From Gilliamella sp. ESL0441 (GTDB lineage: Bacteria; Pseudomonadota; Gammaproteobacteria; Enterobacterales; Orbaceae): 64,000 nt of DNA. The stretch spans positions 868,001-932,000 of the forward strand of contig NZ_CP048264.1 of assembly GCF_019469185.1 (NCBI RefSeq), written 5' to 3'. Positions 17,777 through 26,646 of the stretch are shown piece after piece; the stretch's first letter is position 1, and every line of letters starts with the position of its first letter. A program made the position numbers and the translations under genes. The notes under the pieces are model-generated. The model did not search any database. It was not told the origin of the DNA and saw nothing but the letters and a program-made list of their open reading frames with translations.

Positions 17777-20347
17777 ATGAGGTTAGATAAACTCACAAAC
17801 AAATTTCAACAAGCTTTAGCTGATGCGCAGTCTTTAGCATTAGGTAAAGATAATCAGTATATAGAGCCTATCCATGTACTCTCAGCAATGCTTAATCAAG
17901 AAGGTAGTAGTGTTAAACCATTATTGGCTGCTGCTGGGGCAAATAATGCCATTTTACAACAAGAATTAAATCAATCAATTGAACGACTGCCTCAAGTGCA
18001 GGGTGTCGGTGGCGAAGTTATCCCTTCTCAAGATTTAATCAAAGTTTTAAATCTATGCGATAAGTTATCTCAAAAAAATGGGGATAGTTATATCTCTTCT
18101 GAGCTATTTATATTAGCCGCATTAGACGAAAAAGGGAGCCTTGGCGATATCCTAAAAAAATCGGGTGTCACTAAAGACAAATTTCTTCAAGCAGTCAATC
18201 AATTAAGAGGAAGCGATAACGTGAATGATCCAAATGCAGAAGATCAACGTGGTGCGTTGAAAAAGTATACTATTGATTTAACACAGCGTGCAGAACAAGG
18301 TAAACTCGACCCGGTTATTGGACGTGATGAAGAGATTCGCCGTACGATACAAGTGTTACAACGTCGTACCAAAAATAACCCTGTGTTAATTGGTGAACCG
18401 GGTGTGGGTAAAACTGCGATTGTTGAAGGATTAGCACAACGTATTGTGAATCGTGAAGTTCCCGAGGGATTACGTAATAAACGTGTCTTATCCTTGGATA
18501 TGGGCGCCTTAATCGCTGGTGCTAAATATCGTGGTGAGTTCGAAGAGCGTTTGAAAGCTGTCCTTAAAGATATCGCTAAAGAAGAAGGTCGTATTATTCT
18601 GTTTATCGACGAAATTCATACCATGGTCGGTGCCGGTAAAGGCGATGGTGCTATGGATGCCGGAAACATGTTAAAACCAGCTTTAGCTCGGGGTGAATTA
18701 CACTGCGTTGGGGCAACAACACTTGACGAATATCGTCAATATATTGAAAAAGATCCTGCATTGGAACGTCGTTTTCAAAAAGTTTATGTGGCTGAACCGA
18801 CTGTTGAAGACACCATTGCCATTTTGCGTGGTTTGAAAGAGCGTTATGAATTGCATCATCATGTTCAAATTACCGATCCAGCCATTGTAGCTGCGGCAAC
18901 CTTATCGCATCGTTATATTTCAGATCGTATGTTGCCAGATAAAGCCATTGACTTGATTGACGAAGCTGCATCGAGTATTCGTATGCAAATGGATTCTAAA
19001 CCAGAATCATTAGACCGTCTTGAAAGACGTATCATTCAACTTAAACTTGAGCAACAAGCGCTTAAAAAAGAGTCGGATGATGCCAGTAAAAAACGACTTG
19101 AGATGTTAAATAATGAACTTGCTGAAAAAGAAAAGGATTATGCGTCACTTGAAGAAGAGTGGAAATCAGAGAAAGCTGCACTTTCGGGCACTCAGAATAT
19201 CAAAGCAGAGTTGGAAAAAGCTCGCACTGAGATAGAACAAGCTCGTCGAGCAGGGGATTTAAACAAGATGTCGGAATTGCAATATGGCAAAATTCCGGAA
19301 CTTGAAAAGAAACTCGCTGCGGCCACGCAATTAGAAGGTAAAACCATGAAATTATTGCGTAACAAAGTGACCGATAATGAGATTGCCGAAGTATTATCGA
19401 AAGCGACGGGTATTCCTGTTTCGAGAATGCTTGAAAGCGAAAAAGATAAATTACTACACATGGAAGACGCTTTACATAAACGTGTTATTGGGCAAGATGA
19501 AGCTGTTGTCGCTGTTGCAAATGCTATTCGTCGTAGCCGTGCCGGTCTTTCTGATCCGAATAAACCGATTGGGTCTTTCTTATTCTTAGGTCCAACAGGT
19601 GTGGGTAAAACCGAACTTTGTAAAGCATTGGCAAACTTTATGTTTGATAGTGAAGATGCCATGGTACGGATTGATATGTCTGAATTCATGGAAAAACATT
19701 CCGTTGCTCGCTTAATTGGTGCGCCTCCTGGTTATGTTGGTTATGAAGAGGGCGGATATTTAACCGAAGCCGTACGACGTCGACCTTATTCAGTGATTTT
19801 ACTGGATGAAGTGGAAAAAGCGCATCCAGATGTCTTTAATATTTTATTACAAGTCTTAGATGATGGTCGCTTAACTGACGGACAAGGTCGTACAGTGGAT
19901 TTCCGGAATACGGTTATCATCATGACATCTAACTTGGGTTCAGACTTAATTCAAGGACAAGTTGAGCTTAGTTATGACGAAATGAAAGCATTAGTTATGA
20001 CTGTGGTAACTAAACATTTCAGACCTGAATTTATCAACCGTATTGATGAAACGGTGGTCTTCCATCCACTAGGTCAAGAAAACATCAAAGCGATTGCTAG
20101 AATTCAATTGGCACATGTTGAAAAACGCTTAGATGAGCGAGGTTATGAAATGGATATTTCTGATGCAGCGTTAGAACATCTTGCTAAAGTTGGTTTCGAT
20201 CCAATTTATGGTGCAAGACCGTTAAAACGCGCTATTCAACAAGAAATTGAAAACCCATTAGCACAACAAATATTGTCCGGTAAATTAGTACCAGGTAAAA
20301 CCATTCATTTGGATTTAGTGGGTGATAATATCGAAGCTAAACAGTAA
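17777..20347 (+). CDS. clpB: ATP-dependent disaggregase ClpB
   Basis: A hexameric AAA+ chaperone that, with DnaK, extracts polypeptides from aggregates in the cytoplasm. The 856 residues contain the N-terminal Clp domain (1-145), NBD1 with GEPGVGKT at 206-213, the middle coiled-coil insertion rich in E/K/L (about 405-520), and NBD2 with GPTGVGKT at 605-612 and the conserved [20 protein letters not shown] segment. Length is that of E. coli (857). AAGGAG precedes the ATG. The gene keeps the E. coli position downstream of rluD-pgeF, apart from the insertion of four genes. Confidence 0.98.
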   Translation: MRLDKLTNKFQQALADAQSLALGKDNQYIEPIHVLSAMLNQEGSSVKPLLAAAGANNAILQQELNQSIERLPQVQGVGGEVIPSQDLIKVLNLCDKLSQKNGDSYISSELFILAALDEKGSLGDILKKSGVTKDKFLQAVNQLRGSDNVNDPNAEDQRGALKKYTIDLTQRAEQGKLDPVIGRDEEIRRTIQVLQRRTKNNPVLIGEPGVGKTAIVEGLAQRIVNREVPEGLRNKRVLSLDMGALIAGAKYRGEFEERLKAVLKDIAKEEGRIILFIDEIHTMVGAGKGDGAMDAGNMLKPALARGELHCVGATTLDEYRQYIEKDPALERRFQKVYVAEPTVEDTIAILRGLKERYELHHHVQITDPAIVAAATLSHRYISDRMLPDKAIDLIDEAASSIRMQMDSKPESLDRLERRIIQLKLEQQALKKESDDASKKRLEMLNNELAEKEKDYASLEEEWKSEKAALSGTQNIKAELEKARTEIEQARRAGDLNKMSELQYGKIPELEKKLAAATQLEGKTMKLLRNKVTDNEIAEVLSKATGIPVSRMLESEKDKLLHMEDALHKRVIGQDEAVVAVANAIRRSRAGLSDPNKPIGSFLFLGPTGVGKTELCKALANFMFDSEDAMVRIDMSEFMEKHSVARLIGAPPGYVGYEEGGYLTEAVRRRPYSVILLDEVEKAHPDVFNILLQVLDDGRLTDGQGRTVDFRNTVIIMTSNLGSDLIQGQVELSYDEMKALVMTVVTKHFRPEFINRIDETVVFHPLGQENIKAIARIQLAHVEKRLDERGYEMDISDAALEHLAKVGFDPIYGARPLKRAIQQEIENPLAQQILSGKLVPGKTIHLDLVGDNIEAKQ

Positions 20348-20356
20348 TCAACAAAT

Positions 20357-20385
20357 AAACCGACCTTAATGGTCGGTTTTTTTGT
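20357..20385 (+). terminator. Rho-independent terminator after clpB
   Basis: AAACCGACC, loop TTAAT and GGTCGGTTT form a 9-bp stem followed by TTTT. It starts 10 bp after the clpB stop. Confidence 0.9.
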
Positions 20386-20728
20386 AGTTGAGTATTTGGA
20401 TTTGTAATTTATAAAAAATCAATGTGCTTTCCGATTAATTTATCCTACCTAATGCAAGTTATCGTCTAAAATAATGAAGAATTATTAGCTAAAAGATTTA
20501 GTATTTCCAAAATATAATTGGTATTAATAATTATAAAATTTCATCTAGTGATTTTGATAAATAAATATTCCCTAAATAACCGTTACTACTAATTTGGGCA
20601 GCAATATTTATCCCCATCTTATTTGTGTACTATTGTTTGTAATCCAGAAAAATAAAAAATCGATCTTTTGCTATTTTTAGTATTGATTCGTTAATGCAAA
20701 AGATAATTCGTATCGAGTTTGTTATTAA

Positions 20729-20950
20729 CATATTTATTTAAAAGATCCTAAATCAGAATTTGTAGCTAATAAAAGTATCGTTGCTGAGTTAGATAGATAA
20801 AGTAATTTTAATATTTTTCATAACGTTATCAATGATTTTCATAAAAGTGTAATTGAAAACGAATTTAATTTGGTGGATGAAAGGGAAGTAAGTTATACTT
20901 TTCATAAGAAGAAGTTATTATGCGAAAATCATCGTAAAATTGATGATTAA
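20729..20950 (+). pseudogene. Decayed member of the two-TM/PH-like small-protein family
   Basis: Translated in one frame the DNA gives HIYLKDPKSEF, an in-frame TAA at 20798-20800, then NVINDFHKSVIENEFNLVDE and a stop at 20948-20950. This parallels the C-terminal half of the gene at 21052 (LCVYDPTKRKD ... FFDEFIKNVIEPQLDLVHK), including order and spacing. The TM-encoding half is not recognisable upstream. I read it as the remnant of a third tandem copy at this locus. Similarity was judged by eye only. Confidence 0.6.
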
Positions 20951-21051
20951 ATCGTAAATTTTTTATGGAGCATATTAGCAATATTAACCAATTATATATT
21001 GCTTTGATCTAACATGTACTATCTTTGGCTTAACAATAAGAATTAATTAAA

Positions 21052-21642
21052 ATGAATCGCAAATCTCAATTTTATGTTGAACTCGTCAATGCTAATAAGC
21101 TGATGGAATTTATAATAATAAGTGTGATATTATTATTTGTTAGTCTTTGTATTGTCGCTATCTTCATGTTATTAAATTATATCCCTAGCTTATGGTATTT
21201 AGTTTTTTTAATTGTATTTTTAATTTGTTTAGGTTTTTTTGGTCTTTCACGATTACACCAATTTGAATACCTCACCATAAGTTTTAATGAGCACAGTTTA
21301 ATATTTTCATCGGATAAAAAGCCTCAAATTGAATTCTCTTTTCAACACATTAAATCATTTTCAGTGTTAGAAGATAAAGCTTATCAAGAATTAAGAGAAC
21401 AATCATTTCAATTGTGTGTTTATGATCCTACAAAACGGAAAGACATTAAAATTAGGTTTTCTGCTGCCAAAAGAATGCAAAACATTTCAAATTCAAAAGA
21501 AAACTATATTTGCTTTGTCACTTTTTTTGATGAATTTATTAAGAATGTGATTGAACCGCAACTCGACCTTGTCCACAAGGCAACAATTACTGAAGTAATG
21601 CTTGAAGAACATTCAGTAGCAGTTGAATATGTGAGAAAGTAG
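21052..21642 (+). CDS. Two-TM protein of unknown function related to the pair at 9-11 kb
   Basis: The 196 residues have a polar start, two adjacent hydrophobic segments (about 18-41 and 45-64), a beta-rich soluble half (YLTISFNEHSLIFSS, then IEFSFQHIKSFSVLE) and a helix FVTFFDEFIKNVIEPQLDL, ending VEYVRK. This layout and the terminal aromatic-x-RK pattern match the proteins at 9331 and 10428, so I place it in the same family at low sequence identity. The separation of TM pair and beta domain fits a YcxB/PH-like protein; no function is known. The downstream gene at 21713 is 70 bp away and related. Confidence 0.75.
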   Translation: MNRKSQFYVELVNANKLMEFIIISVILLFVSLCIVAIFMLLNYIPSLWYLVFLIVFLICLGFFGLSRLHQFEYLTISFNEHSLIFSSDKKPQIEFSFQHIKSFSVLEDKAYQELREQSFQLCVYDPTKRKDIKIRFSAAKRMQNISNSKENYICFVTFFDEFIKNVIEPQLDLVHKATITEVMLEEHSVAVEYVRK

Positions 21643-21712
21643 CTAATTCTTTTGACGAAATAAAATTGTCAATGATATAAGTAAAAGAACTTAATGTTTA
21701 ATAAGGATAGAT

Positions 21713-22129
21713 ATGGGACATTGTTATCGATTTTCAGGATGTTGTAATGGGTCGGCTTTTAAAGAAAAAGTTATAGAGGTCTACTTTGATGAATATGAAA
21801 TGATACTTACTTTTTTTGAACAAGGAAGAAATAAATTTTTAATAGAAAAAATTCATTCTATCACTATTAGTTGTATTAATCAGTCCCAATTAAGTTTGCA
21901 AATCGTAGCATCGACCCCAAATTTAGACAAAAAACATTATTTTATGGAAGTCAAAAAATCCTCTTTTTTGGATGATGAAAAAGAACAAAATTTTTTAAAT
22001 TTTAGACAATTTATTGATGCATTTTATGAACAAGAAATCGAAACTAAATTCAAGTTAGTTAGAGAATCATGTGAAAGTAGTAGTTCGACTAGAGCTGGTG
22101 AAACTACTCGAGTTTACAAAAGGAGATAA
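21713..22129 (+). CDS. Soluble, TM-less relative of the same small-protein family
   Basis: A 138-residue protein without hydrophobic segments. It begins MGHCYRFSGCCNGSAF and continues with strands (VIEVYFDEYEMILTFF, FLIEKIHSITISC), then the family helix FRQFIDAFYEQEIETKFKLV and the end TTRVYKRR. It looks like the soluble half of the neighbouring gene joined to a new cysteine-containing N-terminus. A purine-rich AAGGATAG precedes the ATG. The low-complexity SSSST stretch near the C-terminus replaces the linker seen in the longer paralogues. It could be a truncated paralogue that is still expressed. Function unknown. Confidence 0.65.
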   Translation: MGHCYRFSGCCNGSAFKEKVIEVYFDEYEMILTFFEQGRNKFLIEKIHSITISCINQSQLSLQIVASTPNLDKKHYFMEVKKSSFLDDEKEQNFLNFRQFIDAFYEQEIETKFKLVRESCESSSSTRAGETTRVYKRR

Positions 22130-22619
22130 TTTTGTAAGAGATATCAATTATGTTAATTAAGGCTATTATGTTTTTTCGTACAGATATTCAGCCACAGATT
22201 TTAAATGATTTAGCTGAATAACATAATGCTATGTCTCCTAATTAGCCGATGTATTTTTTACCTAAAAGCAATATATTCTATCATGAATTGTTATTAAAAA
22301 ATCAACGCAATGTTAAATTTGATATATTTTATCTGTACTAAACGTATCAATTAACTGTTTCATTGTTTTTATTCTGTTTACACTTCTAACTCTGATTACT
22401 TCATTTTTTTCATAATATTGATAGCTTTTTAGTTTCTATATGCTGGCTAAAAGTGTAAAAAACAGTACTCTTTTTCAGAGAAAATGTTAGCGGTTCATCA
22501 TTGAACTGAATTTATCGAGCACTAATAAATATATAAAATATTGCACAATGCATCACAATAGATCATAATCTATCACACCAAGACTTTTATCATAAAGATA
22601 AATTGCAAGGAGAGTTGAT
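22130..22619. other. AT-rich gap of 490 bp, probably degraded DNA plus the promoter of the HAD gene
   Basis: Short frames are frequently interrupted. One 24-codon frame from ATG at 22150 (MLIKAIMFFRTDIQPQIL...) has no supporting features. No tRNA-like fold or clear terminator was found. A small palindrome at 22558-22573 lies about 50 bp before the HAD phosphatase gene. Confidence 0.5.
22558..22573 (+). promoter_or_regulatory. Palindrome upstream of the HAD phosphatase, possible operator
   Basis: ATAGAT-CATA-ATCTAT is a perfect 6-bp inverted repeat 47 bp before the ATG at 22620. Its position suits a repressor site, and a DeoR-family regulator gene lies just beyond the phosphatase gene. The link is inference. 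No copy of the same palindrome was found upstream of the regulator itself. Confidence 0.3.
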
Positions 22620-23423
22620 ATGATTAAGCTAATTATCAGTGATTTAGACGGTACTTTTTTAAACAATCAGGGTGATTATGATCGCCAGCTATTTGCTAAA
22701 GTGTATGAACAAATGGCAGAACAGGGTATCCATTTTGTGGCTTGTACCGGTAAACAATGTGAACGGGTTGAAGAGCTATTTGGTGATTACAGCGATAAAA
22801 TTTGGATAGTTGGTGATAGCGCAACGACCATAAAACATAAGGGCGAATTTATTTATCGCTCATTCATACCTAACGAATTAGGACAGCGCATAATAAAAAC
22901 CTTGGAACAAGTTAGTCAAGAGCACGTTATCATTGCTTGTACTGCTCAAGGAGCCGTTATCAAAGCCCATTTACCTGAACGATTGAAAGCTAAAGTTCGT
23001 GGTTCTTATGCAACCATAATTGAAGTGGATGATCTTTCTCTTATCGGTGATGGCTTTATCAAAATCACTGTATATGATGAAAAAGGGCAATGTTTACAAA
23101 CTCGACAGCATTTAACCCCTTTTGAAAACCAAGCTTATATTGTGGTGTCTGAAGCTGCATGGATTGATATCACTCAGCATGATGTTCATAAAGGAAATAC
23201 TATCAAAAAATTACAGCAGCTACTTAAGGTAAGTTATCATGAAACCATGGCATTTGGTGATGGTTACAACGACATAGAATTACTTGAACAAGCGGAATAC
23301 AGTTTTGCTATGCGTAATGCATTTGAAGAAACCAAAGCTGTCGCAAAATTTATCACCGGTTTTAATGATGATAGTGCGGTACTGAATACGATAAAGCAAC
23401 TAATTAAATTACAAAGCAAATGA
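22620..23423 (+). CDS. Cof-type HAD-superfamily sugar phosphatase (YbiV/SupH-like)
   Basis: A cytoplasmic phosphatase of the HAD-IIB (Cof) group, which usually hydrolyses sugar phosphates. Motif I is DLDGT with Asp8 and Asp10, a KGNTI lysine segment lies near residue 195, and motif IV is GDGYND at 213-218. The 267 residues agree with the family. AAGGAGAG precedes the ATG. The closest E. coli resemblance I can see is YbiV (SupH), including SFAMRNA near the C-terminus. It is convergent with a DeoR-family regulator, a common pairing for sugar-phosphate metabolism. The precise substrate cannot be deduced. Confidence 0.88.
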   Translation: MIKLIISDLDGTFLNNQGDYDRQLFAKVYEQMAEQGIHFVACTGKQCERVEELFGDYSDKIWIVGDSATTIKHKGEFIYRSFIPNELGQRIIKTLEQVSQEHVIIACTAQGAVIKAHLPERLKAKVRGSYATIIEVDDLSLIGDGFIKITVYDEKGQCLQTRQHLTPFENQAYIVVSEAAWIDITQHDVHKGNTIKKLQQLLKVSYHETMAFGDGYNDIELLEQAEYSFAMRNAFEETKAVAKFITGFNDDSAVLNTIKQLIKLQSK

Positions 23424-23433
23424 TGGCATGCTC

Positions 23434-23459
23434 AGATTCAGTTGATGACAGCTGAATCT
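23434..23459. terminator. Hairpin between convergent genes
   Basis: AGATTCAG and CTGAATCT form an 8-bp stem around a 10-nt loop, between the stops of the HAD gene and the DeoR-family gene. Neither side has a good T tract, so termination is only suggested. Confidence 0.4.
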
Positions 23460-23460
23460 A

Positions 23461-24222
23461 TTAAGCGATTTCTATTTTGAGATTAAAACCTTCAAAGCCC
23501 TCAATTTTGCTATCTCGACTAGCGATAATGATATCTATATCTTCACAAGCGGCAACTTTATAACGTGCAACTTGTTGCATTTTGTCGGCAATCACTGCGG
23601 CTATAACCTCATTACTTTGAGCAATGACCTCTTTTTTGAAGCAGGCATCATCATAATAAACTGCGCTTAACCCTGCATGCGGGTCAAGTCCACAAACGCC
23701 AATAAAGGTTTGATCGAAGACCATATTTCGGATTTGATTAACGGTATCAGCGCCCATTGTTCCCCCCGTTAACGGATTGACTTTGCCACCTAATAAAATG
23801 AGCTCGCCATTGGTTCGACTACTTAAGACCGAAGCAATTTGAGGAGAATTGGTGACTATCGTTAATGTCAAATTTTGTGGGATATAGCTCGCCATTGCTA
23901 AATAGGTAGAGCCAGTATCAATAAAAATGCAGGAATTATCTTTGATTAATTTTGCACATTTTATTGCTACCGAAGATTTTTCGTCTACACTTTGATTAAC
24001 ACGAGTTTCAAATGTGGCTGACTGTTTTAAATGGCTAACTGCTCCACCATATACACGCTTGCAAACACCGTCACGGGCGAGTTTTTGTAAATCTCGACGA
24101 ATCGTATGTTCTGAGACTCCTAACAATTTAACTAAATCAGCACTGACAACACGCCCTTTTTCAGTCAGAAGCTGCCGGATAAAAGATTGGCGTTGTTCAG
24201 GGAATGCATCATAATCAATCAT
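23461..24222 (-). CDS. DeoR-family transcriptional regulator
   Basis: A 253-residue repressor-type regulator. The N-terminal winged helix (about 8-62) has the family signature GVSEHTIRRDLQKLARDG at 35-52 followed by RVYGGAV. The C-terminal DeoR sensor domain, which binds a phosphorylated sugar, shows FIDTGSTYLAMA, VTNSPQIA, LLGGKVN and TFIGVCGLDP. It most resembles the GlpR/AgaR group. Convergent with the Cof phosphatase and divergent from alr. The natural ligand is unknown; by family it is likely a sugar phosphate. Confidence 0.9.
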   Translation of the reverse strand: MIDYDAFPEQRQSFIRQLLTEKGRVVSADLVKLLGVSEHTIRRDLQKLARDGVCKRVYGGAVSHLKQSATFETRVNQSVDEKSSVAIKCAKLIKDNSCIFIDTGSTYLAMASYIPQNLTLTIVTNSPQIASVLSSRTNGELILLGGKVNPLTGGTMGADTVNQIRNMVFDQTFIGVCGLDPHAGLSAVYYDDACFKKEVIAQSNEVIAAVIADKMQQVARYKVAACEDIDIIIASRDSKIEGFEGFNLKIEIA

Positions 24223-24394
24223 CTAATATCCTTTAACGATTCGAATTATTTATACGACTATTATTCATGATAATACCAATATCTGAGGCAATTGAAAATA
24301 AGCTAAAGAAGCTAATATTGCTTAATTACAGGATTAGCAAATTAATAATAGCTATTTTTCATGTTATTATTTTTCTAAAATTTTTATTTTTTAT

Positions 24395-24423
24395 TTGTGA
24401 TTCTATCGAACAGAAATTACAAT
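24395..24423 (+). promoter_or_regulatory. Sigma-70 promoter of alr-mltG
   Basis: TTGTGA at 24395-24400 and TACAAT at 24418-24423 are separated by exactly 17 nt. Transcription would start near 24430, 25 nt before the alr ATG at 24455. Confidence 0.65.
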
Positions 24424-24454
24424 ACTTTCCTTTATATTGATTAGGCTAGAATAG

Positions 24455-25543
24455 ATGTCTATTGTCGTAGTTGAAGTGAATCGTCGGGCTATTACAGATA
24501 ATATTGAATTTTTTAGAAAAAAATCAACTAATAGTGCTCTGATGGCGACTGTTAAAGCCAATGCATATGGTCATGGTCTTGAAGGTGTATCTGAATTACT
24601 ACAGGATAAAGTGGATTATTTTGGTGTTGCACGTATCTCTGAAGCAATAAGACTAAGGAATAAAGGAATTAATACACCAATTGTTTTATTAGAGGGATTT
24701 TTTCCTCATGATGACATTAACGATTTAATTGATTTTAATTTACAGCCTGTTGTTCATTCAAGTTGGCAGATTGATAAATTATTAGATATTAAATTAAATA
24801 ATCAAATTACTGCATGGTTCAAAATCGATACCGGTATGCATCGCTTAGGGTTTCAAATGGATGAAGCACTAGCAGAATTTATTCGATTAACTCAATGTCC
24901 TGTTGTACGTAAATCGGTTAATCTTATTAGCCACTTTAGCAGTGCCGATGAACTTGATTCAGAACAGACAATCAAACAAAATGCGTTATTTGACCAATTC
25001 ATTAATTTAATTCCTGACAAATCCTATCTGAATAAATATTCGATTGCCGCATCAGGTGGACTACTGGCATGGCCTGACTCTCATCGAGATATAATTCGTG
25101 CCGGTATTGCATTATATGGTGTTTCTCCTTTCGAATATGCCGTTGAAGAACTAACGCCAGCAATGACTTTTAAATCAGAATTAATTACGATAAGGAAACA
25201 CAAAAAAGGTGAAGCAGTCGGATATGGTCAAATATGGAAAAGTAAAAAAGAGACAATACTTGGCGTTGTTGCAATGGGTTATGGTGATGGATATCCTCGG
25301 AATATTCCTGAAAATACACCAGTGCTAGTTAATGGTCGACGAGTCCCTATTGTTGGTCGAGTCTCAATGGATATGATTGTGGTTGATTTAGGTATTGATT
25401 CACTTGAAAAACCTGGAGATGAAGTTATTTTTTGGGGAGCGCAGCTTCCTGTTGAAGAAATTGCAAAGCACACGGGGATTAGTGCTTACGAGTTATTAAC
25501 ACGCCTTACGGAACGGGCAAAAATTCATTATATAGATAAATAG
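24455..25543 (+). CDS. alr: Alanine racemase
   Basis: A PLP enzyme producing D-alanine for peptidoglycan. The cofactor lysine is K34 in VKANAYGHG, the barrel continues with FKIDTGMHRLGF, and the catalytic tyrosine of the C-terminal domain is Y257 in GYGQIW; GRVSMDMI follows. The 362 residues agree with biosynthetic racemases (about 360). mltG follows after 3 bp, so the two cell-wall genes are probably translated together. Confidence 0.95.
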   Translation: MSIVVVEVNRRAITDNIEFFRKKSTNSALMATVKANAYGHGLEGVSELLQDKVDYFGVARISEAIRLRNKGINTPIVLLEGFFPHDDINDLIDFNLQPVVHSSWQIDKLLDIKLNNQITAWFKIDTGMHRLGFQMDEALAEFIRLTQCPVVRKSVNLISHFSSADELDSEQTIKQNALFDQFINLIPDKSYLNKYSIAASGGLLAWPDSHRDIIRAGIALYGVSPFEYAVEELTPAMTFKSELITIRKHKKGEAVGYGQIWKSKKETILGVVAMGYGDGYPRNIPENTPVLVNGRRVPIVGRVSMDMIVVDLGIDSLEKPGDEVIFWGAQLPVEEIAKHTGISAYELLTRLTERAKIHYIDK

Positions 25544-25546
25544 GTT

Positions 25547-26563
25547 ATGATTAAAAAAATTCTTTTATACACTTTTTTCACAATGATTTTAGTTGTTGTT
25601 GGTTCAGTTTCAATTGGTTACTACTTCTTGCATCAATTTTCAAAACAACAAATTAATGTTACCAATCAAAATGAAATATTCATTTTAAAAAAAGGGACGT
25701 CTCTAAATCAGTTAATTGAACAAGTTAAACAATCTAATTTATTAGAGCAGGTTTATTTACTTCCTTATTTGTATAAGTTAGATCCTAAATTAAGTTCCAT
25801 TAAAGCAGGTACCTATCAATTACATCCGCATATGACAGTAGCCGATTTTTTAAAATTGCTCGTGTCAGGAAAAGAAAATAATTTTTCAATTAAGTTTGTT
25901 GAAGGTAAACGAGCCAAAGATTGGTTGAAGGTAATAAGAAATTCACCTTATATAACGCAAACTCTCAAAGATAAATCGAATGAAGAAATTGCGCAAATAT
26001 TAGGCATAGAAGGTTCACTTGAGGGTTGGTTATCACCAAACACCTATCTTTATACGGCAGAGACTTCCGATATTAATTTATTGAAACGTGCTCACCTTAC
26101 GATGAAGAGTAATTTACAGAAGGTTTGGGATAACCGTGATAAGGATTTACCCTATAATACACCTTATGAATTGCTAATAATTGCTTCAATAATAGAAAAA
26201 GAGACTAGCTTAAGTTCTGAACGAGCCAATGTCGCCTCTGTTTTCGTTAATCGATTGAGAGCTAAAATGAAGTTACAAACTGATCCGACGATTATTTATG
26301 GTTTAGGCGATAAATATACAGGAAAGATTAGGCGTATTGATATAACTGATACTAATAATCCTTATAATACTTACGTGATTCAAGGATTGCCCCCAACGCC
26401 TATTGCTATGCCTAGCTTGGCTTCATTAGAGGCGGCAGCGCACCCTGCCAATACAGATTATCTGTTTTTTGTAGCTAATGGAACGGGTGGGCATACCTTT
26501 TCATCTAACTACAGTAATCATCAGAAAGCGGTGAATGAATATCGTCGAAAAATGAATAAGTGA
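25547..26563 (+). CDS. mltG: Endolytic murein transglycosylase MltG
   Basis: A membrane-anchored YceG-family enzyme that cleaves nascent glycan strands and acts as a possible terminator of glycan polymerisation. One N-terminal TM segment (about 5-28) is followed by a LysM-like subdomain (ILKKGTSLNQLIEQV) and the catalytic domain, with glutamate E217 in ASIIEKET, the equivalent of E. coli E218, then TDPTIIYG and the end segment NGTGGHTFS. The 338 residues match the family (E. coli 340). In E. coli it is followed by tmk-holB; here it pairs with alr. Confidence 0.95.
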   Translation: MIKKILLYTFFTMILVVVGSVSIGYYFLHQFSKQQINVTNQNEIFILKKGTSLNQLIEQVKQSNLLEQVYLLPYLYKLDPKLSSIKAGTYQLHPHMTVADFLKLLVSGKENNFSIKFVEGKRAKDWLKVIRNSPYITQTLKDKSNEEIAQILGIEGSLEGWLSPNTYLYTAETSDINLLKRAHLTMKSNLQKVWDNRDKDLPYNTPYELLIIASIIEKETSLSSERANVASVFVNRLRAKMKLQTDPTIIYGLGDKYTGKIRRIDITDTNNPYNTYVIQGLPPTPIAMPSLASLEAAAHPANTDYLFFVANGTGGHTFSSNYSNHQKAVNEYRRKMNK

Positions 26564-26574
26564 TATTTTCTTCT

Positions 26575-26608
26575 AAATTACTGCGTTTACAGCGCAGTAA
26601 TTTATTCA
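26575..26608 (+). terminator. Terminator-like hairpin after mltG
   Basis: AAATTACTGCG and CGCAGTAATTT form a perfect 11-bp stem with a 7-nt loop, followed by ATT. It separates mltG from the convergent ampD-type gene and can work in either direction. Confidence 0.7.
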
Positions 26609-26646
26609 AATGATTAATCTATAACGTTAGTATAGAACATAAAAGT

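Noticed and set aside
19192..19689. 165-codon antisense frame within clpB
   Set aside because: Shadow of a long conserved gene; serine/leucine-rich composition and no signals.
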